In this document: one piece after another, positions 7,341 to 16,606 of the stretch
Layout of the letters: every line of letters starts with the position of its first letter
Position numbering within the stretch: position 1 is the first letter of the stretch
Assembly (NCBI GenBank): GCA_965656875.1
Contig: CBFHMJ010000028.1
Coordinates: 186,001 to 250,000 of the forward strand
From: CBFHMJ01 sp965656875
GTDB taxonomy: Bacteria; Pseudomonadota; Gammaproteobacteria; Enterobacterales; Alteromonadaceae
Reading direction: 5' to 3'
Length of the DNA: 64,000 nucleotides
Translations under genes and position numbers: made by a program
Notes under the pieces: generated by a model
Databases searched by the model: none
What the model was told of the DNA's origin: nothing
The model's input: the letters and a program-made list of their open reading frames with translations, nothing else

Positions 7341-9890
7341 ATGCTAACCCTAACCATCCACCAACTCGCTGCCGTTAGCCTGGTCCGTTCGGACCACTGG
7401 CTGCGTTATTATCTTTCCTCAATCTATCCCCCTCATCAATCCTTAGAAAAACTCGCCGCGAATGCCCTGCAAGATTGCCAACATCATTCGGAGTTTCCGT
7501 TTCGGCATGATGATGTCAGGTCTGCATTAGCCAATTGGTCAACCGATAAAACTCAACAGTATTCTCCGGTAGCGGTACTTATGCAGTTGGCGAGTGAATG
7601 TCTCGACTGGCAAGGTAATCGTTTTAGCGTGAAACCGGGTGGTATGGACAACTGGCAACGAATAATCAGTAAGATTGATCCGGCGTGGATTGTGGCGGCG
7701 GCGCTGCTAAAACGGGTTAACCTGGGGATGTTAACCGAACAACAGTGCTTATTACTGGATGAACAAGATCCACAGGGGTTTGAACCCTTCTGGCCGTCGA
7801 ACCAGGGTAAAGGGGTAGCGGATAATCATGTGCATCTCGGCGGGCATGGGGGCCACCAGTTATCCATGCTTAATCTGGCGTTAACGATTCATCGGCGGCC
7901 TGATTTTAAACACTGGGCCTGGCATCAGGATTTTCCATTAATTAATCGTCGAGAATTTGATCGTCAATGCATGACGGATCAGTATCTGGACGATGATAAT
8001 CACCCGGACTGGAACCAGTTTACCTGCCTGGGCAATGTATTGCTGAAACGGATTCTGGATGACCAGCATAAAACCACGATTGACTGGCGTCGGCCCGAAT
8101 TGTGGCAACCAAAACCTTTGCAGGGGAAAGCGGCACTCGCCAGCTATCCGGCGTTACAAACACCTATGGGGCGGGCGTTGTTCGAAAATAGTTTTCGGGC
8201 TGATCAACGTTGGTTGTACGGTTGTTATTTTTTATTGGCTCGCCATCAGGCCGCAGGTGACAGCTTGTCGATGTCATCAGCAAACCCTGCATCGGTTCAG
8301 CGTGCGGTTGAGGCGTTTATTCACTGGAGCAACATTCAGCGCAGTTGTTTTATTGTGTCCGGCGTGGGGTTAACGCATTTTGTGGACTTTTTTAAGGTGG
8401 ATGGCCGCAAGTTTTCTCAGCCTGCGATGGCGGACTATAAACAAGTTGCCAGACAGAGCGATGCATTAGCTGGAAATAAACGAGAATTTAAAGTGTCGTC
8501 TGGCGCACTGGTGCAGGGTGGACGCGGTAAGCCGATTAACACCTATCCGATCCGTAAGCTGGTGGCTGATTTGACTCAGATTTATGACCAGTATGATACG
8601 CAGTTGGCGATGCATTTTGTTCGGGATTTTAGCAAAGGCACTGACACGGGCAGTAGCTACAGCACAGACCGAAAAGCGGTGCAACAGGAGGTGCATCGGT
8701 TGCAATCGCTACTAAAAAGTCCGACGTTAAACGGATTTGCCGGGCTGGATAACAACCGCCCGGTCGCAGATTTTTTACGGGGTTTTGATGTCGCTGGCAA
8801 TGAAAATGACCTACGCATTGAGGTGTTTGCGCCGAGTTTGCGGGTTTTGCGTGGCACAGGTATGCGCGCGACAGCGATGCATAAACCTTTGCGTCAGGCT
8901 CATTTTTCCATTCATGCCGGTGAAGATTATTCGCACCTGCTAACGGGTATGCGACATATTGATGAAACCGTGCAGTTTTGTGGGTTTAAACCCTGGGACC
9001 GGATTGGTCATGGCCTGGCGTTAGGCGTTGACCCTCATGCCTGGGCCGCGCAGCAGCGTATTGCTTATTGCGAAGCGGGCGAGTTGCTGGATAACCTGGT
9101 ATGGGCGTTTCACTATGCGCAAAAAGTGGTGCTAAAAGCTCATGAACTGGCGGTGGTGTTGCCGTCGTTGCAATCGGCTATTCGTCGTCTGTCGAACATG
9201 GTGTGGGGCGAATCATTTGATGAAGAGGCGTTGTTCGATGCCTGGGCATTACGCCGAAATTGTCCGGTTAAACTGAAACATCCACCAGAATTAAATCAGG
9301 AAGACTGGGTGCCAGATTATCATCGATTGCGTGATACTGACCCGAACATTAAAAGCGCTGTTCGACTCTGGCAACGTTACTTAAACCGTGGTCTTTCTGC
9401 ATCAGAGCGTCGGGATGATCGGCCTGAATATGCTCGAAAAGTTCAAATCTATTTGAATGACGAACCGCCATTACATGAGCGAAATAAAGAAACGGTATTT
9501 TATGTATCGGCGGCTGAACTGGACTTATATCAGGCGATTCAGGACTGGCTGATTGAAGACTGCAGTAAAAAGGAATTAGTGTTTGAAGCATGCCCGACTT
9601 CAAATATTTATATTGGTCGATTTCAGCATTACAAACAGCATCCGGTATTTCGCTGGTTTCCGATTAAATCAGACTGGCTGGATGAAAAATATAACCGCTG
9701 GCAGCTACGTTCCGGCCCGTTAAAAGTCTGTGTGAATACGGATGATGCGGGGCTGATGCCAACCACGATTCATAATGAACATCGCATTTTACGCGACACG
9801 GCGATTAATCATTACCATGTGGCCGGGGAAGTGGCTGATCGCTGGATCGACCGACTACGCGAAATCGGTGTCGAAGCATTTAGTCGGTAA
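7341..9890 (+). CDS. rdrB: RADAR system adenosine deaminase RdrB
   Basis: 849-aa protein of the adenosine deaminase superfamily, much longer than housekeeping Add (~330 aa) because of large insertions, as in RdrB. Metal and active-site motifs are recognisable: D-N-H-V-H-L-G-G near residues 161-168 (HxH), I-H-A-G-E-D near 523-528, R-I-G-H-G-L about 30 residues later, and N-T-D-D-A-G near 799. In characterised RADAR systems RdrB forms a large cage and deaminates ATP/adenosine (and reportedly RNA adenosines) to inosine during phage infection, with RdrA. ATG only 4 nt past rdrA implies translational coupling. No RdrC/RdrD-type accessory membrane gene is adjacent. Confidence 0.88.
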   Translation: MLTLTIHQLAAVSLVRSDHWLRYYLSSIYPPHQSLEKLAANALQDCQHHSEFPFRHDDVRSALANWSTDKTQQYSPVAVLMQLASECLDWQGNRFSVKPGGMDNWQRIISKIDPAWIVAAALLKRVNLGMLTEQQCLLLDEQDPQGFEPFWPSNQGKGVADNHVHLGGHGGHQLSMLNLALTIHRRPDFKHWAWHQDFPLINRREFDRQCMTDQYLDDDNHPDWNQFTCLGNVLLKRILDDQHKTTIDWRRPELWQPKPLQGKAALASYPALQTPMGRALFENSFRADQRWLYGCYFLLARHQAAGDSLSMSSANPASVQRAVEAFIHWSNIQRSCFIVSGVGLTHFVDFFKVDGRKFSQPAMADYKQVARQSDALAGNKREFKVSSGALVQGGRGKPINTYPIRKLVADLTQIYDQYDTQLAMHFVRDFSKGTDTGSSYSTDRKAVQQEVHRLQSLLKSPTLNGFAGLDNNRPVADFLRGFDVAGNENDLRIEVFAPSLRVLRGTGMRATAMHKPLRQAHFSIHAGEDYSHLLTGMRHIDETVQFCGFKPWDRIGHGLALGVDPHAWAAQQRIAYCEAGELLDNLVWAFHYAQKVVLKAHELAVVLPSLQSAIRRLSNMVWGESFDEEALFDAWALRRNCPVKLKHPPELNQEDWVPDYHRLRDTDPNIKSAVRLWQRYLNRGLSASERRDDRPEYARKVQIYLNDEPPLHERNKETVFYVSAAELDLYQAIQDWLIEDCSKKELVFEACPTSNIYIGRFQHYKQHPVFRWFPIKSDWLDEKYNRWQLRSGPLKVCVNTDDAGLMPTTIHNEHRILRDTAINHYHVAGEVADRWIDRLREIGVEAFSR

Positions 9891-10001
9891 TTTTTCGCCA
9901 GCACTTTACCTGTCCAACGCCGTCTATTCATACTGGCTAAATAGTTGAAGACCATCTATTTTTAACGCAATGGTTTAATTCTTTGATTGCGCTACAACCT
10001 T

Positions 10002-10745
10002 ATGCTCTCCAAACCTTGTTTTCCTTTGTTGTTCTTTGCTTGTTGGCTGTTTGTCATGCCTGTTAGTGGTGACGCGGTAACGCTGAAGAACGATGTTGTT
10101 GTTCCTGCCAGTATCACCTGGCCGCCTTATGTGTATGTGTCTGATGACCAGCAATTGTCGGGGCCGGATATAGACTTGTTGCGGCGGGTGTTAACCCGAA
10201 TCGGCTATTCATTACGGCATGTTCATGTGCCGCTGAAGCGGATGATGGCGAATAACGATGGGCTTGGTATCAATGCGAATTTTTCTACGACGTATTCAGC
10301 GGCCCGGGCAGAAAAGTATTACTACTCGATTCCTTACCGACGGGAACAGGTCGCGATTTTTTATGTGGCGGATAAGTTTGATGCGGTGACGACGCTGGCG
10401 GAGTTTTTTAAGCAGGCCCGTTTGATTGCGCTAAATACTGCCGGGTATTTTGGTGAAACGTTTCAGGCATTAAGTGACAGCCACCGGGAGAAGCTGGTTC
10501 ACAGTGAAACGGCCCAGCGGCGGCTCAGGCAACTGGCCTCTGGCCGGGTCGATATTATGGTCGGTGATGTGCCGAATATTGAATACTGGATTGCGACAGA
10601 AGGCTTAACCGGCATTAAACAGTCTTCATTTTTGGTGAGTGAGAAAGATCAGAGTTATGTCTTTCTGAAAACCGCTTTTGATGAGGCGTTTATGGCAAAG
10701 TTTAATCAGGTGTTGCGTGAAGAACTAAACGCCAGCCAGTATTAA
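10002..10745 (+). CDS. Periplasmic solute-binding protein (SBP_bac_3-like)
   Basis: About 247 aa with an N-terminal signal peptide. The mature part fits the family 3 extracellular solute-binding fold: I-T-W-P-P-Y near the start, G-P-D-I-D-L-L-R-R-V-L, an R-A-E-K-Y-Y-Y-S-I-P-Y-R segment, and G-R-V-D-I-M-V-G-D with a hinge. It belongs to the polar-amino-acid-binding-like group that in marine gammaproteobacteria often occurs without an ABC transporter, as here. Start placed at ATG 10002; an upstream TTG at 9987 is possible. Ligand unknown. It lies between RADAR and the convergent acyl-modification operon, and nothing ties it to either. Confidence 0.75.
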   Translation: MLSKPCFPLLFFACWLFVMPVSGDAVTLKNDVVVPASITWPPYVYVSDDQQLSGPDIDLLRRVLTRIGYSLRHVHVPLKRMMANNDGLGINANFSTTYSAARAEKYYYSIPYRREQVAIFYVADKFDAVTTLAEFFKQARLIALNTAGYFGETFQALSDSHREKLVHSETAQRRLRQLASGRVDIMVGDVPNIEYWIATEGLTGIKQSSFLVSEKDQSYVFLKTAFDEAFMAKFNQVLREELNASQY

Positions 10746-10829
10746 CCACGGGGCTATATGGGAAAACACCGGAAACATGCTGGCCGTCAAATGTGATTTC
10801 CCTCGTAAATTCTTTCCTTATTTCATGCC

Positions 10830-11822
10830 TTATTTTCTTACTGACTCCCTTCCTGACTCTCTCAGCGTAATGGCATGAAAAAACGGTTCCCCCAGTACTG
10901 GCTTGTAGTGGTTTACATCAAACCAGTTATTCGGATCGGTCAGCGACAGTTGCTGACTGAACTGTGCTGTATTGATTCGACACGTTGATGGAATATCGGC
11001 ATTTTTAACTGCGTGTTCGATGTGGTTCATCACATTTTTCAGGGTTGAGTAAGGTATTAAATCCGGATGGACCGGGCCAAGAAACAAGGTGATATTCAGT
11101 GGATTATCGGTGCGATGACTGGCCTGCGCACAGGTATTTCGCAGGGTGTTGATCACGGTTTGAATTCCTTGTTGCCGGAATGATTGTTCCAAGCGGGCGT
11201 AGAGTTGTTTTAATGCCGGATCAGGTTGCTGGCCGTTATAAGCGACCGGATTGTGGTTGGTGACGCGGCATAACGGCACGGTGTGCTCTTTGTGTTCGAG
11301 ACTGGCGTTCAGGTTACGAATACCAGTGACGAGGTGGTGAGTAGAGAACAGTGCTTTTAATCTGGATGTGGTTGCGGGTTGGAATGTTGCATCATTAACC
11401 ATGCTTTCGACTTCAATAAACACCTGTTGGTAACTGGCGTTCTCGATCACCGCATCCAGTAAACTGAGCGCCTGATAACGACTGATACCGAACAAACCCG
11501 CTTTTTGAATGGTAGGGTCGTCACAGGTGTTCAGACCATACAAGGTGCGTGATGAGCCGATAATCGCGGTTGTTGCAGCCTGGTGAGCAAGCTGGGCTTG
11601 CTGGCGCTTAATTAACAGCGATGGATAGGTATTGCTCAGTGCTTGTGGTGAGATTTGGTGATTAATCCCCTGAATGGTGTTACCTGGCGTGAACGGGAAC
11701 TGCCAGTAGGGGTCGAGTACCAGATTGATGAGCCCGACCGCTAAAAACGCCAGCCCGCTCCAGCCTGCAAGGTGGGTTAAAAACCGTTTGCTTTGTTGGT
11801 TTTTCATCGCTGGTTTATCCAT
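10830..11822 (-). CDS. SGNH/DltD-like protein, last gene of the acyl-modification operon
   Basis: About 330 aa: a short basic N-terminus, one TM anchor (residues ~15-35), then an extracytoplasmic domain with I-I-G-S-S-R-T-L-Y-G, the GxSR signature seen in SGNH-like partners of MBOAT acyltransferases (DltD/AlgJ-like group). A C-terminal D-x-N-H pattern (N-W-F-D-V-N-H-Y) supplies the expected catalytic His region. Role inferred: accepting or delivering acyl groups at the outer face with the MBOAT. The ATG at 11822 overlaps the MBOAT stop by 8 nt (ATGGATAA), implying coupling; an internal ATG at 11807 is an alternative. Confidence 0.65.
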   Translation of the reverse strand: MDKPAMKNQQSKRFLTHLAGWSGLAFLAVGLINLVLDPYWQFPFTPGNTIQGINHQISPQALSNTYPSLLIKRQQAQLAHQAATTAIIGSSRTLYGLNTCDDPTIQKAGLFGISRYQALSLLDAVIENASYQQVFIEVESMVNDATFQPATTSRLKALFSTHHLVTGIRNLNASLEHKEHTVPLCRVTNHNPVAYNGQQPDPALKQLYARLEQSFRQQGIQTVINTLRNTCAQASHRTDNPLNITLFLGPVHPDLIPYSTLKNVMNHIEHAVKNADIPSTCRINTAQFSQQLSLTDPNNWFDVNHYKPVLGEPFFHAITLRESGRESVRK

Positions 11823-13410
11823 AAACAAAGCCTTGTTCGGTATTCATCAGGCCAAGGGCCAGCACAAAAATGATCGCCAGGACGAAGGCATGTTTGCCTG
11901 TGGGCTGCCAGACGAACCGAGACCAGGGGGATTGTGTTGCGATGCTTCTGCCGGGTATTAACGAAAATAACTGCATGGAATTTGGCGCGGCGAATATTAA
12001 CCCCAGCGTAAATACCATATGTACCACAGCCCAGCCTGGCACCAGGGTAAGCGAACTCCACCAGTCTCGCGGCATATCGGCAATCGACGGGAAAAAGCCT
12101 GAAAACTGTATTAATGAGTGCTGGTCATTGCCCGCCAGAAACACCAAACGTTGATCGAGACTAATAACATCGGGTGACAGGATGTTGCCGATCAGACCGA
12201 ACGCGATGGCTGAAGTTGGTGCGTAGAAAAACAGCCCGGTGGTGAATACGGTGATCAATAAGAACGCTTTAGACAGTATTGCGCCTAATAATCCGGATAC
12301 TCGATGTTGTGGTGTGTGGTGATTCAGGCGTTTATACAACTCAATGGCAACGAGAATGGCAGCAATAACGGCTCCTTGTAATACGGCCCATGAGCTGACG
12401 GAGTGCCAGACGGCGGTAGTAAAAAACGTGCAAAATACGGCGGTCGCCCAGGCGGCGGTTAATCGGGTTTCCATGTTGGCGATGGGCAGGTTCTTCGCCA
12501 GTTTGAACGCGGGCTGAAACACATATTCCCGCACAAAGGCAATAAAGCTCATGTGCCAGTTGTTAATGTACTGGCCGATACTGCTGGCCTGGAGTGGTGA
12601 ATCGAAATTAACCGGCAGGACAAGACCAAAACATAATCCCATGCCAATAGCCATGTCGGAGTAGGCTGAAAATGTGACATATAACGTCAACAGGCCCGCC
12701 AGCAGGGTATACAGGCTCTCGGTAAACGTCAGCGTCATGGATAATTCATTGGCGGCACGTAAAAACAATGACAAATATTGTTCGAGAGGCTGGGCAATAA
12801 AACTGAACTTGGCGAGACCGATGATAAACAGGCTGATGCCTTTAGCCAGTTGATGGTAGTCGGTGGGCTGAAACGCCAGTTGTTGATATTGGGGTTGAGC
12901 CTGACGCCAGTTAAGTACAGGCCCCGCCGGTAACGTGATAAAGCAAAAAGAAAAGAGCAAATAATGATGCAGGCTCGGGGGCGCGGCTGCGGTGCGTGGC
13001 CTGGGTTCAAGCAGTGCCGTGAGTTGTTGCAAGGTATAAAACGCCAGGCCAAACGGTAAAAAGGCATTGAACTGAACGGTCATTGAACTGCTACTTTGAT
13101 CGGCAGGTAAAAACCAGCCACTTTTAAACAGTAACAGAGGCGAGAGATTGATAAACACCAGGCCGAATTTAAGCCAGGCAGGTAGCGGCTCAGAACGGGT
13201 AGACGCGGTGCGAATATAGCTGTAGTTCAATAGCACCAGCGTGCTGAGTAACAGCAATGAGCTGACGTCAATGACTGCCAGAAAGGCGATGGAAATGACC
13301 GTCAGAAATGGCAAAGCTAATGTGGGATTAAGGCGTTTTAATCCATAAAACGCCAGCAGACTAAGTGGAAATAATCCCAGATAATAGCCATTAAAGGTGA
13401 AGTCGAGCAC
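11815..13410 (-). CDS. MBOAT-family O-acyltransferase
   Basis: 531-aa polytopic membrane protein (10 or more hydrophobic segments) of the membrane-bound O-acyltransferase family (AlgI/DltB). Diagnostic features are F-D-S-P-L-Q-A-x-S-I-G-Q-Y-x-N-N-W-H-M-S-F, corresponding to the AlgI-like F..P..A.s..eFW.rWHisl block, and the putative catalytic His in T-A-V-W-H-S. MBOATs move acyl groups from an activated donor to an acceptor across the membrane. A carrier protein and an acyl ligase in the same operon suggest the donor is acyl-ACP, as in DltB. GTG start, 3 nt after the carbamoyltransferase stop; overlaps the SGNH gene. Confidence 0.88.
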   Translation of the reverse strand: MLDFTFNGYYLGLFPLSLLAFYGLKRLNPTLALPFLTVISIAFLAVIDVSSLLLLSTLVLLNYSYIRTASTRSEPLPAWLKFGLVFINLSPLLLFKSGWFLPADQSSSSMTVQFNAFLPFGLAFYTLQQLTALLEPRPRTAAAPPSLHHYLLFSFCFITLPAGPVLNWRQAQPQYQQLAFQPTDYHQLAKGISLFIIGLAKFSFIAQPLEQYLSLFLRAANELSMTLTFTESLYTLLAGLLTLYVTFSAYSDMAIGMGLCFGLVLPVNFDSPLQASSIGQYINNWHMSFIAFVREYVFQPAFKLAKNLPIANMETRLTAAWATAVFCTFFTTAVWHSVSSWAVLQGAVIAAILVAIELYKRLNHHTPQHRVSGLLGAILSKAFLLITVFTTGLFFYAPTSAIAFGLIGNILSPDVISLDQRLVFLAGNDQHSLIQFSGFFPSIADMPRDWWSSLTLVPGWAVVHMVFTLGLIFAAPNSMQLFSLIPGRSIATQSPWSRFVWQPTGKHAFVLAIIFVLALGLMNTEQGFVYG

Positions 13411-13413
13411 TGC

Positions 13414-15132
13414 TTAATTCCCATCTCCAACGTTATAACTGCTTTCAACCGGTGTAATCAGTACATCGTCAATAAGTACGGCATCCAGGCCCGTTGTCAT
13501 AAGAACCGCCAGGGCATCGGTGATTGAATGCACAATCGGTTTTCCCATCACATTGAAACTGGTGTTTAGTAATACCGGTACGTCAGTTAATTGCTCAAAT
13601 GCGAGAGTTAACTGATATAACCACGGTGTGGTATCCGGACTGAGTGTTTGCAGGCGTCCGGTATTGTCATCGTGAACAACCGCGGGAACATGCGGGGCTT
13701 TGTCGGCTTTCCACGGTAAGGTGAATGACATGTAAGGCGAGGGTTGAACCTGCTCAAACCAGTCAGCGACTTTTTCCTGTGGGATCACCGGTGCAAACGG
13801 GCGATACGCTTCACGGCCTTTAACAATGGCGTTGATTCGGGCTTTCATATCCGGCGAACGAGGATCGGCGAGAATAGAGCGATTACCCAACGCACGAGGG
13901 CCAAACTCAGCTTGTCCACGCATCACGCCAATGATATTGCCTTGAGCCAGCAAAGCGGCGATCTCGTCGATGCCCTGGTTGTCACAACGTTTTACCTGGT
14001 AAGGCGCTGCGTAACGGGTTAGTGCGTCCAGATCGTTCAGGTTAGGTCGGCTGCCCAGGTATGCGCCTGGCTTGTTATACGGAAGCGGTGCATTGGTTTG
14101 TGTTTGATGTTTTTGCCAGCTCAGGATTGCCGCACCAATTGCATTACCATCATCAGCCGGTGCTGAAGGCACATGAACCGCCGTAAATGGCGTATTTTGC
14201 GTGATTGTGCCGTTATAAGCGGAGTTTAATGCGCAACCGCCGGATAAAATCAGATGCTGACTGCCAGTTTGCTGGTGGATATCGTTGAGAAGACGATTAC
14301 TGTACCAACAGAAAGCGGCTTGAGCGGTAGCGGCGAGGTCGGCGGCTTGCTGCCAGGGTTTACCGACGAAGCTGGCGTGTTGTTTAAAGTGGTCTAAAAC
14401 GCTGTGCAGGTGCGCTTGATCTGCCCATTGAATGCGTCCGTTTTCAATGGTTAGCAGGGTGCAAAGTTGTTCGAACCAGGCTGAATTAACCGTACCCGAA
14501 GCGGCCAGCCCCATGACTTTCCATTCTTCTCCGGCAATAAAGCTAAAACCGCATAAATCAGTCAGCCAGGCGTAAAATGTGCCGAGACTGCCCGGCCCCC
14601 AGGAGCGCCAGAGTCGTTTAATCTGACCATCTCTCCATTGATACAGTGACGCTGCACCGACTTCTCCTTCGCCATCCAGTACCAGACAACTTGCCTCAGC
14701 AAAAGGCGCTGAATAAATGGCGTTTACCGCGTGACATAAGTGGTGATCAAAGCGCTGTAATTCACCAACTTGTCGGCCATGAGTGATATAGCGAGCAGTA
14801 TCACCGGCCTTTGTTTGTTGTTGCTCATGCAGGGATTTCATCCAGTGAACGAAAGCAGCTGGAATAAAACGGTCTTCGTCGCTGACAGGAATATCGGTGT
14901 TAATTTTGCTCCAGCTACTGGCAATCGCAAATTGCGCAGCCGGATCATTGTCGATGATTTGCTGAATGACGGGCTTTAAATGGTTGTAATGATCGGCATT
15001 GGCTCCCCAACCGCGTTTATCTTGCAAAAACCGCTCAGTGGCTTCGGCAAAAATGATGTTGCCCTGCTCATCGGCAATCGCAAACGCGGGATCGTGGCCT
15101 GTGGTTGACAGGCCAATATGGTAAAGACTCAT
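13414..15132 (-). CDS. O-carbamoyltransferase (NodU/CmcH family)
   Basis: 572 aa with both domains of the family. The N-terminal Kae1-like ATPase fold has G-L-S-T-T-G-H-D-P-A, F-D-H-H-L-C-H-A, V-L-D-G-E-G-E, and L-S-G-G-C-A-L-N. The C-terminal YrdC-like carbamoyl-adenylate domain has G-Q-A-E-F-G-P-R-A-L-G-N-R-S-I-L, R-E-A-Y-R-P-F-A-P and N-T-S-F-N. Members use carbamoyl phosphate and ATP to carbamoylate a hydroxyl (nodulation factors, cephamycin, novobiocin). Here the hydroxyl is plausibly installed by the P450s of the same operon. Start overlaps the ACP stop by 4 nt (ATGA). No key motif appears missing. Confidence 0.92.
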   Translation of the reverse strand: MSLYHIGLSTTGHDPAFAIADEQGNIIFAEATERFLQDKRGWGANADHYNHLKPVIQQIIDNDPAAQFAIASSWSKINTDIPVSDEDRFIPAAFVHWMKSLHEQQQTKAGDTARYITHGRQVGELQRFDHHLCHAVNAIYSAPFAEASCLVLDGEGEVGAASLYQWRDGQIKRLWRSWGPGSLGTFYAWLTDLCGFSFIAGEEWKVMGLAASGTVNSAWFEQLCTLLTIENGRIQWADQAHLHSVLDHFKQHASFVGKPWQQAADLAATAQAAFCWYSNRLLNDIHQQTGSQHLILSGGCALNSAYNGTITQNTPFTAVHVPSAPADDGNAIGAAILSWQKHQTQTNAPLPYNKPGAYLGSRPNLNDLDALTRYAAPYQVKRCDNQGIDEIAALLAQGNIIGVMRGQAEFGPRALGNRSILADPRSPDMKARINAIVKGREAYRPFAPVIPQEKVADWFEQVQPSPYMSFTLPWKADKAPHVPAVVHDDNTGRLQTLSPDTTPWLYQLTLAFEQLTDVPVLLNTSFNVMGKPIVHSITDALAVLMTTGLDAVLIDDVLITPVESSYNVGDGN

Positions 15133-15392
15133 GCAGCGTTTACCATGTCCAGCACGGCATGAGCGACTTCGTTAGCGGTTTTATACTCGAACATCATCAT
15201 GGGTTCTATTTCTAATTGATATTCATCTTCCATGTATCCGCACAATAAGACGGCTGTCAGAGAGTCCACGCCGACGGTTGCAAGGTGCGTATCTGCGGCC
15301 AGGTTTTCACGAGGTGTTTTGGTCTGCATGGCAACCTTGTCCAGGATAAATTCGACAATGGAATCTAAAGATGCGGGTGAAGCGTGTGTCAT
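15129..15392 (-). CDS. Stand-alone acyl carrier protein
   Basis: 87 aa, acidic, with the phosphopantetheine attachment site G-V-D-S-L (Ser44) and the helical periodicity of a PP-binding domain. It lies between the second P450 and the carbamoyltransferase and overlaps the latter by ATGA. It probably carries the acyl chain loaded by the acyl-AMP ligase and presents it to the P450s, carbamoyltransferase and MBOAT. It is unlike FabB/FabF-partner AcpP in sequence and context. No phosphopantetheinyl transferase is present in the window. Confidence 0.92.
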   Translation of the reverse strand: MTHASPASLDSIVEFILDKVAMQTKTPRENLAADTHLATVGVDSLTAVLLCGYMEDEYQLEIEPMMMFEYKTANEVAHAVLDMVNAA

Positions 15393-15415
15393 GTTGTTGA
15401 ATTCCTAATATATGT

Positions 15416-16606
15416 CTATTGAGGTGTTACTGTCAGTGTTTTACAAGCCCAGGCGATATTGTTGCTATCGTCGTATTCGACATGATTAATGGTTAGCCTT
15501 GGGTACTTCTTGATAAATAACGGAATGAGTTGTTTCAGAATGCGTTTCGACAGATGAGCGCCAACACAGAAATGTCCGCCCGCACCGAAAGACAGGTGTT
15601 TAAGCAGTTTGTACTGATGGTCACTCAGATTAACCGCAGCGTTGTCGTCGTTGTCGGCAGCATATTCAACGGTTTTTTGGATATCGATTAGCACAGTATC
15701 GCCTTTTTTAACCGTTTGTTCGTCAACCGTGCAGTCTTCAAAGGCAATGCGATGGATAAAACGAGGTGCCAGCGCATGAAGCACACAATTATCAAAATAC
15801 TGATCGAAATGTTGATTGATAGCGTCGGTTGTCTGGCCGCTGGCTTGTTGCAGAATAAACTGACCGAGTAAATTAACCGTTGTTTGTGCCAATGGCGCAA
15901 GCGCCGCAAACATCGCAATCGCGAAACCGTAACAGGCATTGGGTTCCATCGCTTTGTCCGCCAGTAATTTGGGCAATAATGGTGTGGTGGGGATGGCAAT
16001 GCCATTGATTGAATCCGGTAGCGGTTCCGGTGCTGTTTTCAGCATATTCAGGAGCAGTTCGCAGTCTTGTTCAAAGGCTTTTAACTTGCGTAACGACTGC
16101 ATTGGCTCAACCAGTTGCTGCAAAACAGAGGCTTTGGCATCAAAGGTCGCCGTATCTTCGGGATTCACGCCAAGCATTGGTCGGGCAATTCGTTCGAACA
16201 ATGGGTAAGCAACATCCTGAACCAGATCAAAGGTTTGCTGTTCTGGCAGCGTGTTAACCAGGTCGGTTAACTGATGGGAGAAAAAGTCATCCCAGCATTC
16301 GAGTTGTTTATTATTGAAGTATTTTAATGCCAGTTGTCTGACAGTACGGTGTTTTTCACCTTCCAGGAAAAAAGGCGCGACATTAACGATGGTCAAGGTG
16401 CTTTCCAGCGACTGTCCTGATGCGGTTGAAAGCTGAGTCAAAAAATCGTGTAAATCCGGAATTTGAAAGTTTGGATTCCGTAGAATGGCTTCGGCGTCTT
16501 GATACCGGGTGATTTGAATCATCCGTTGATTCTTGAGGAATTTCGATGGTTTGCGTGTCAGTTCCGTCTGATTGGACTGACTGATCTGGGGCGTTTCTAC
16601 ATTCAT
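15416..16606 (-). CDS. Cytochrome P450 (second of two)
   Basis: 396-aa soluble bacterial P450. The heme-binding loop reads F-G-A-G-G-H-F-C-V-G with the thiolate Cys near residue 345. The region expected to hold the ExxR and I-helix motifs is divergent: the I-helix reads A-I-A-M-F-A-A-L-A-P-L-A-Q-T-T-V, without the usual acid-Thr pair in canonical spacing. That occurs in P450s acting on carrier-bound substrates, but the inference is weak. Start overlaps the upstream P450 stop by 4 nt (ATGA). Only about 25-30% identity to the neighbouring P450 by eye, so not a recent duplicate. No ferredoxin or reductase is encoded nearby. Confidence 0.88.
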   Translation of the reverse strand: MNVETPQISQSNQTELTRKPSKFLKNQRMIQITRYQDAEAILRNPNFQIPDLHDFLTQLSTASGQSLESTLTIVNVAPFFLEGEKHRTVRQLALKYFNNKQLECWDDFFSHQLTDLVNTLPEQQTFDLVQDVAYPLFERIARPMLGVNPEDTATFDAKASVLQQLVEPMQSLRKLKAFEQDCELLLNMLKTAPEPLPDSINGIAIPTTPLLPKLLADKAMEPNACYGFAIAMFAALAPLAQTTVNLLGQFILQQASGQTTDAINQHFDQYFDNCVLHALAPRFIHRIAFEDCTVDEQTVKKGDTVLIDIQKTVEYAADNDDNAAVNLSDHQYKLLKHLSFGAGGHFCVGAHLSKRILKQLIPLFIKKYPRLTINHVEYDDSNNIAWACKTLTVTPQ

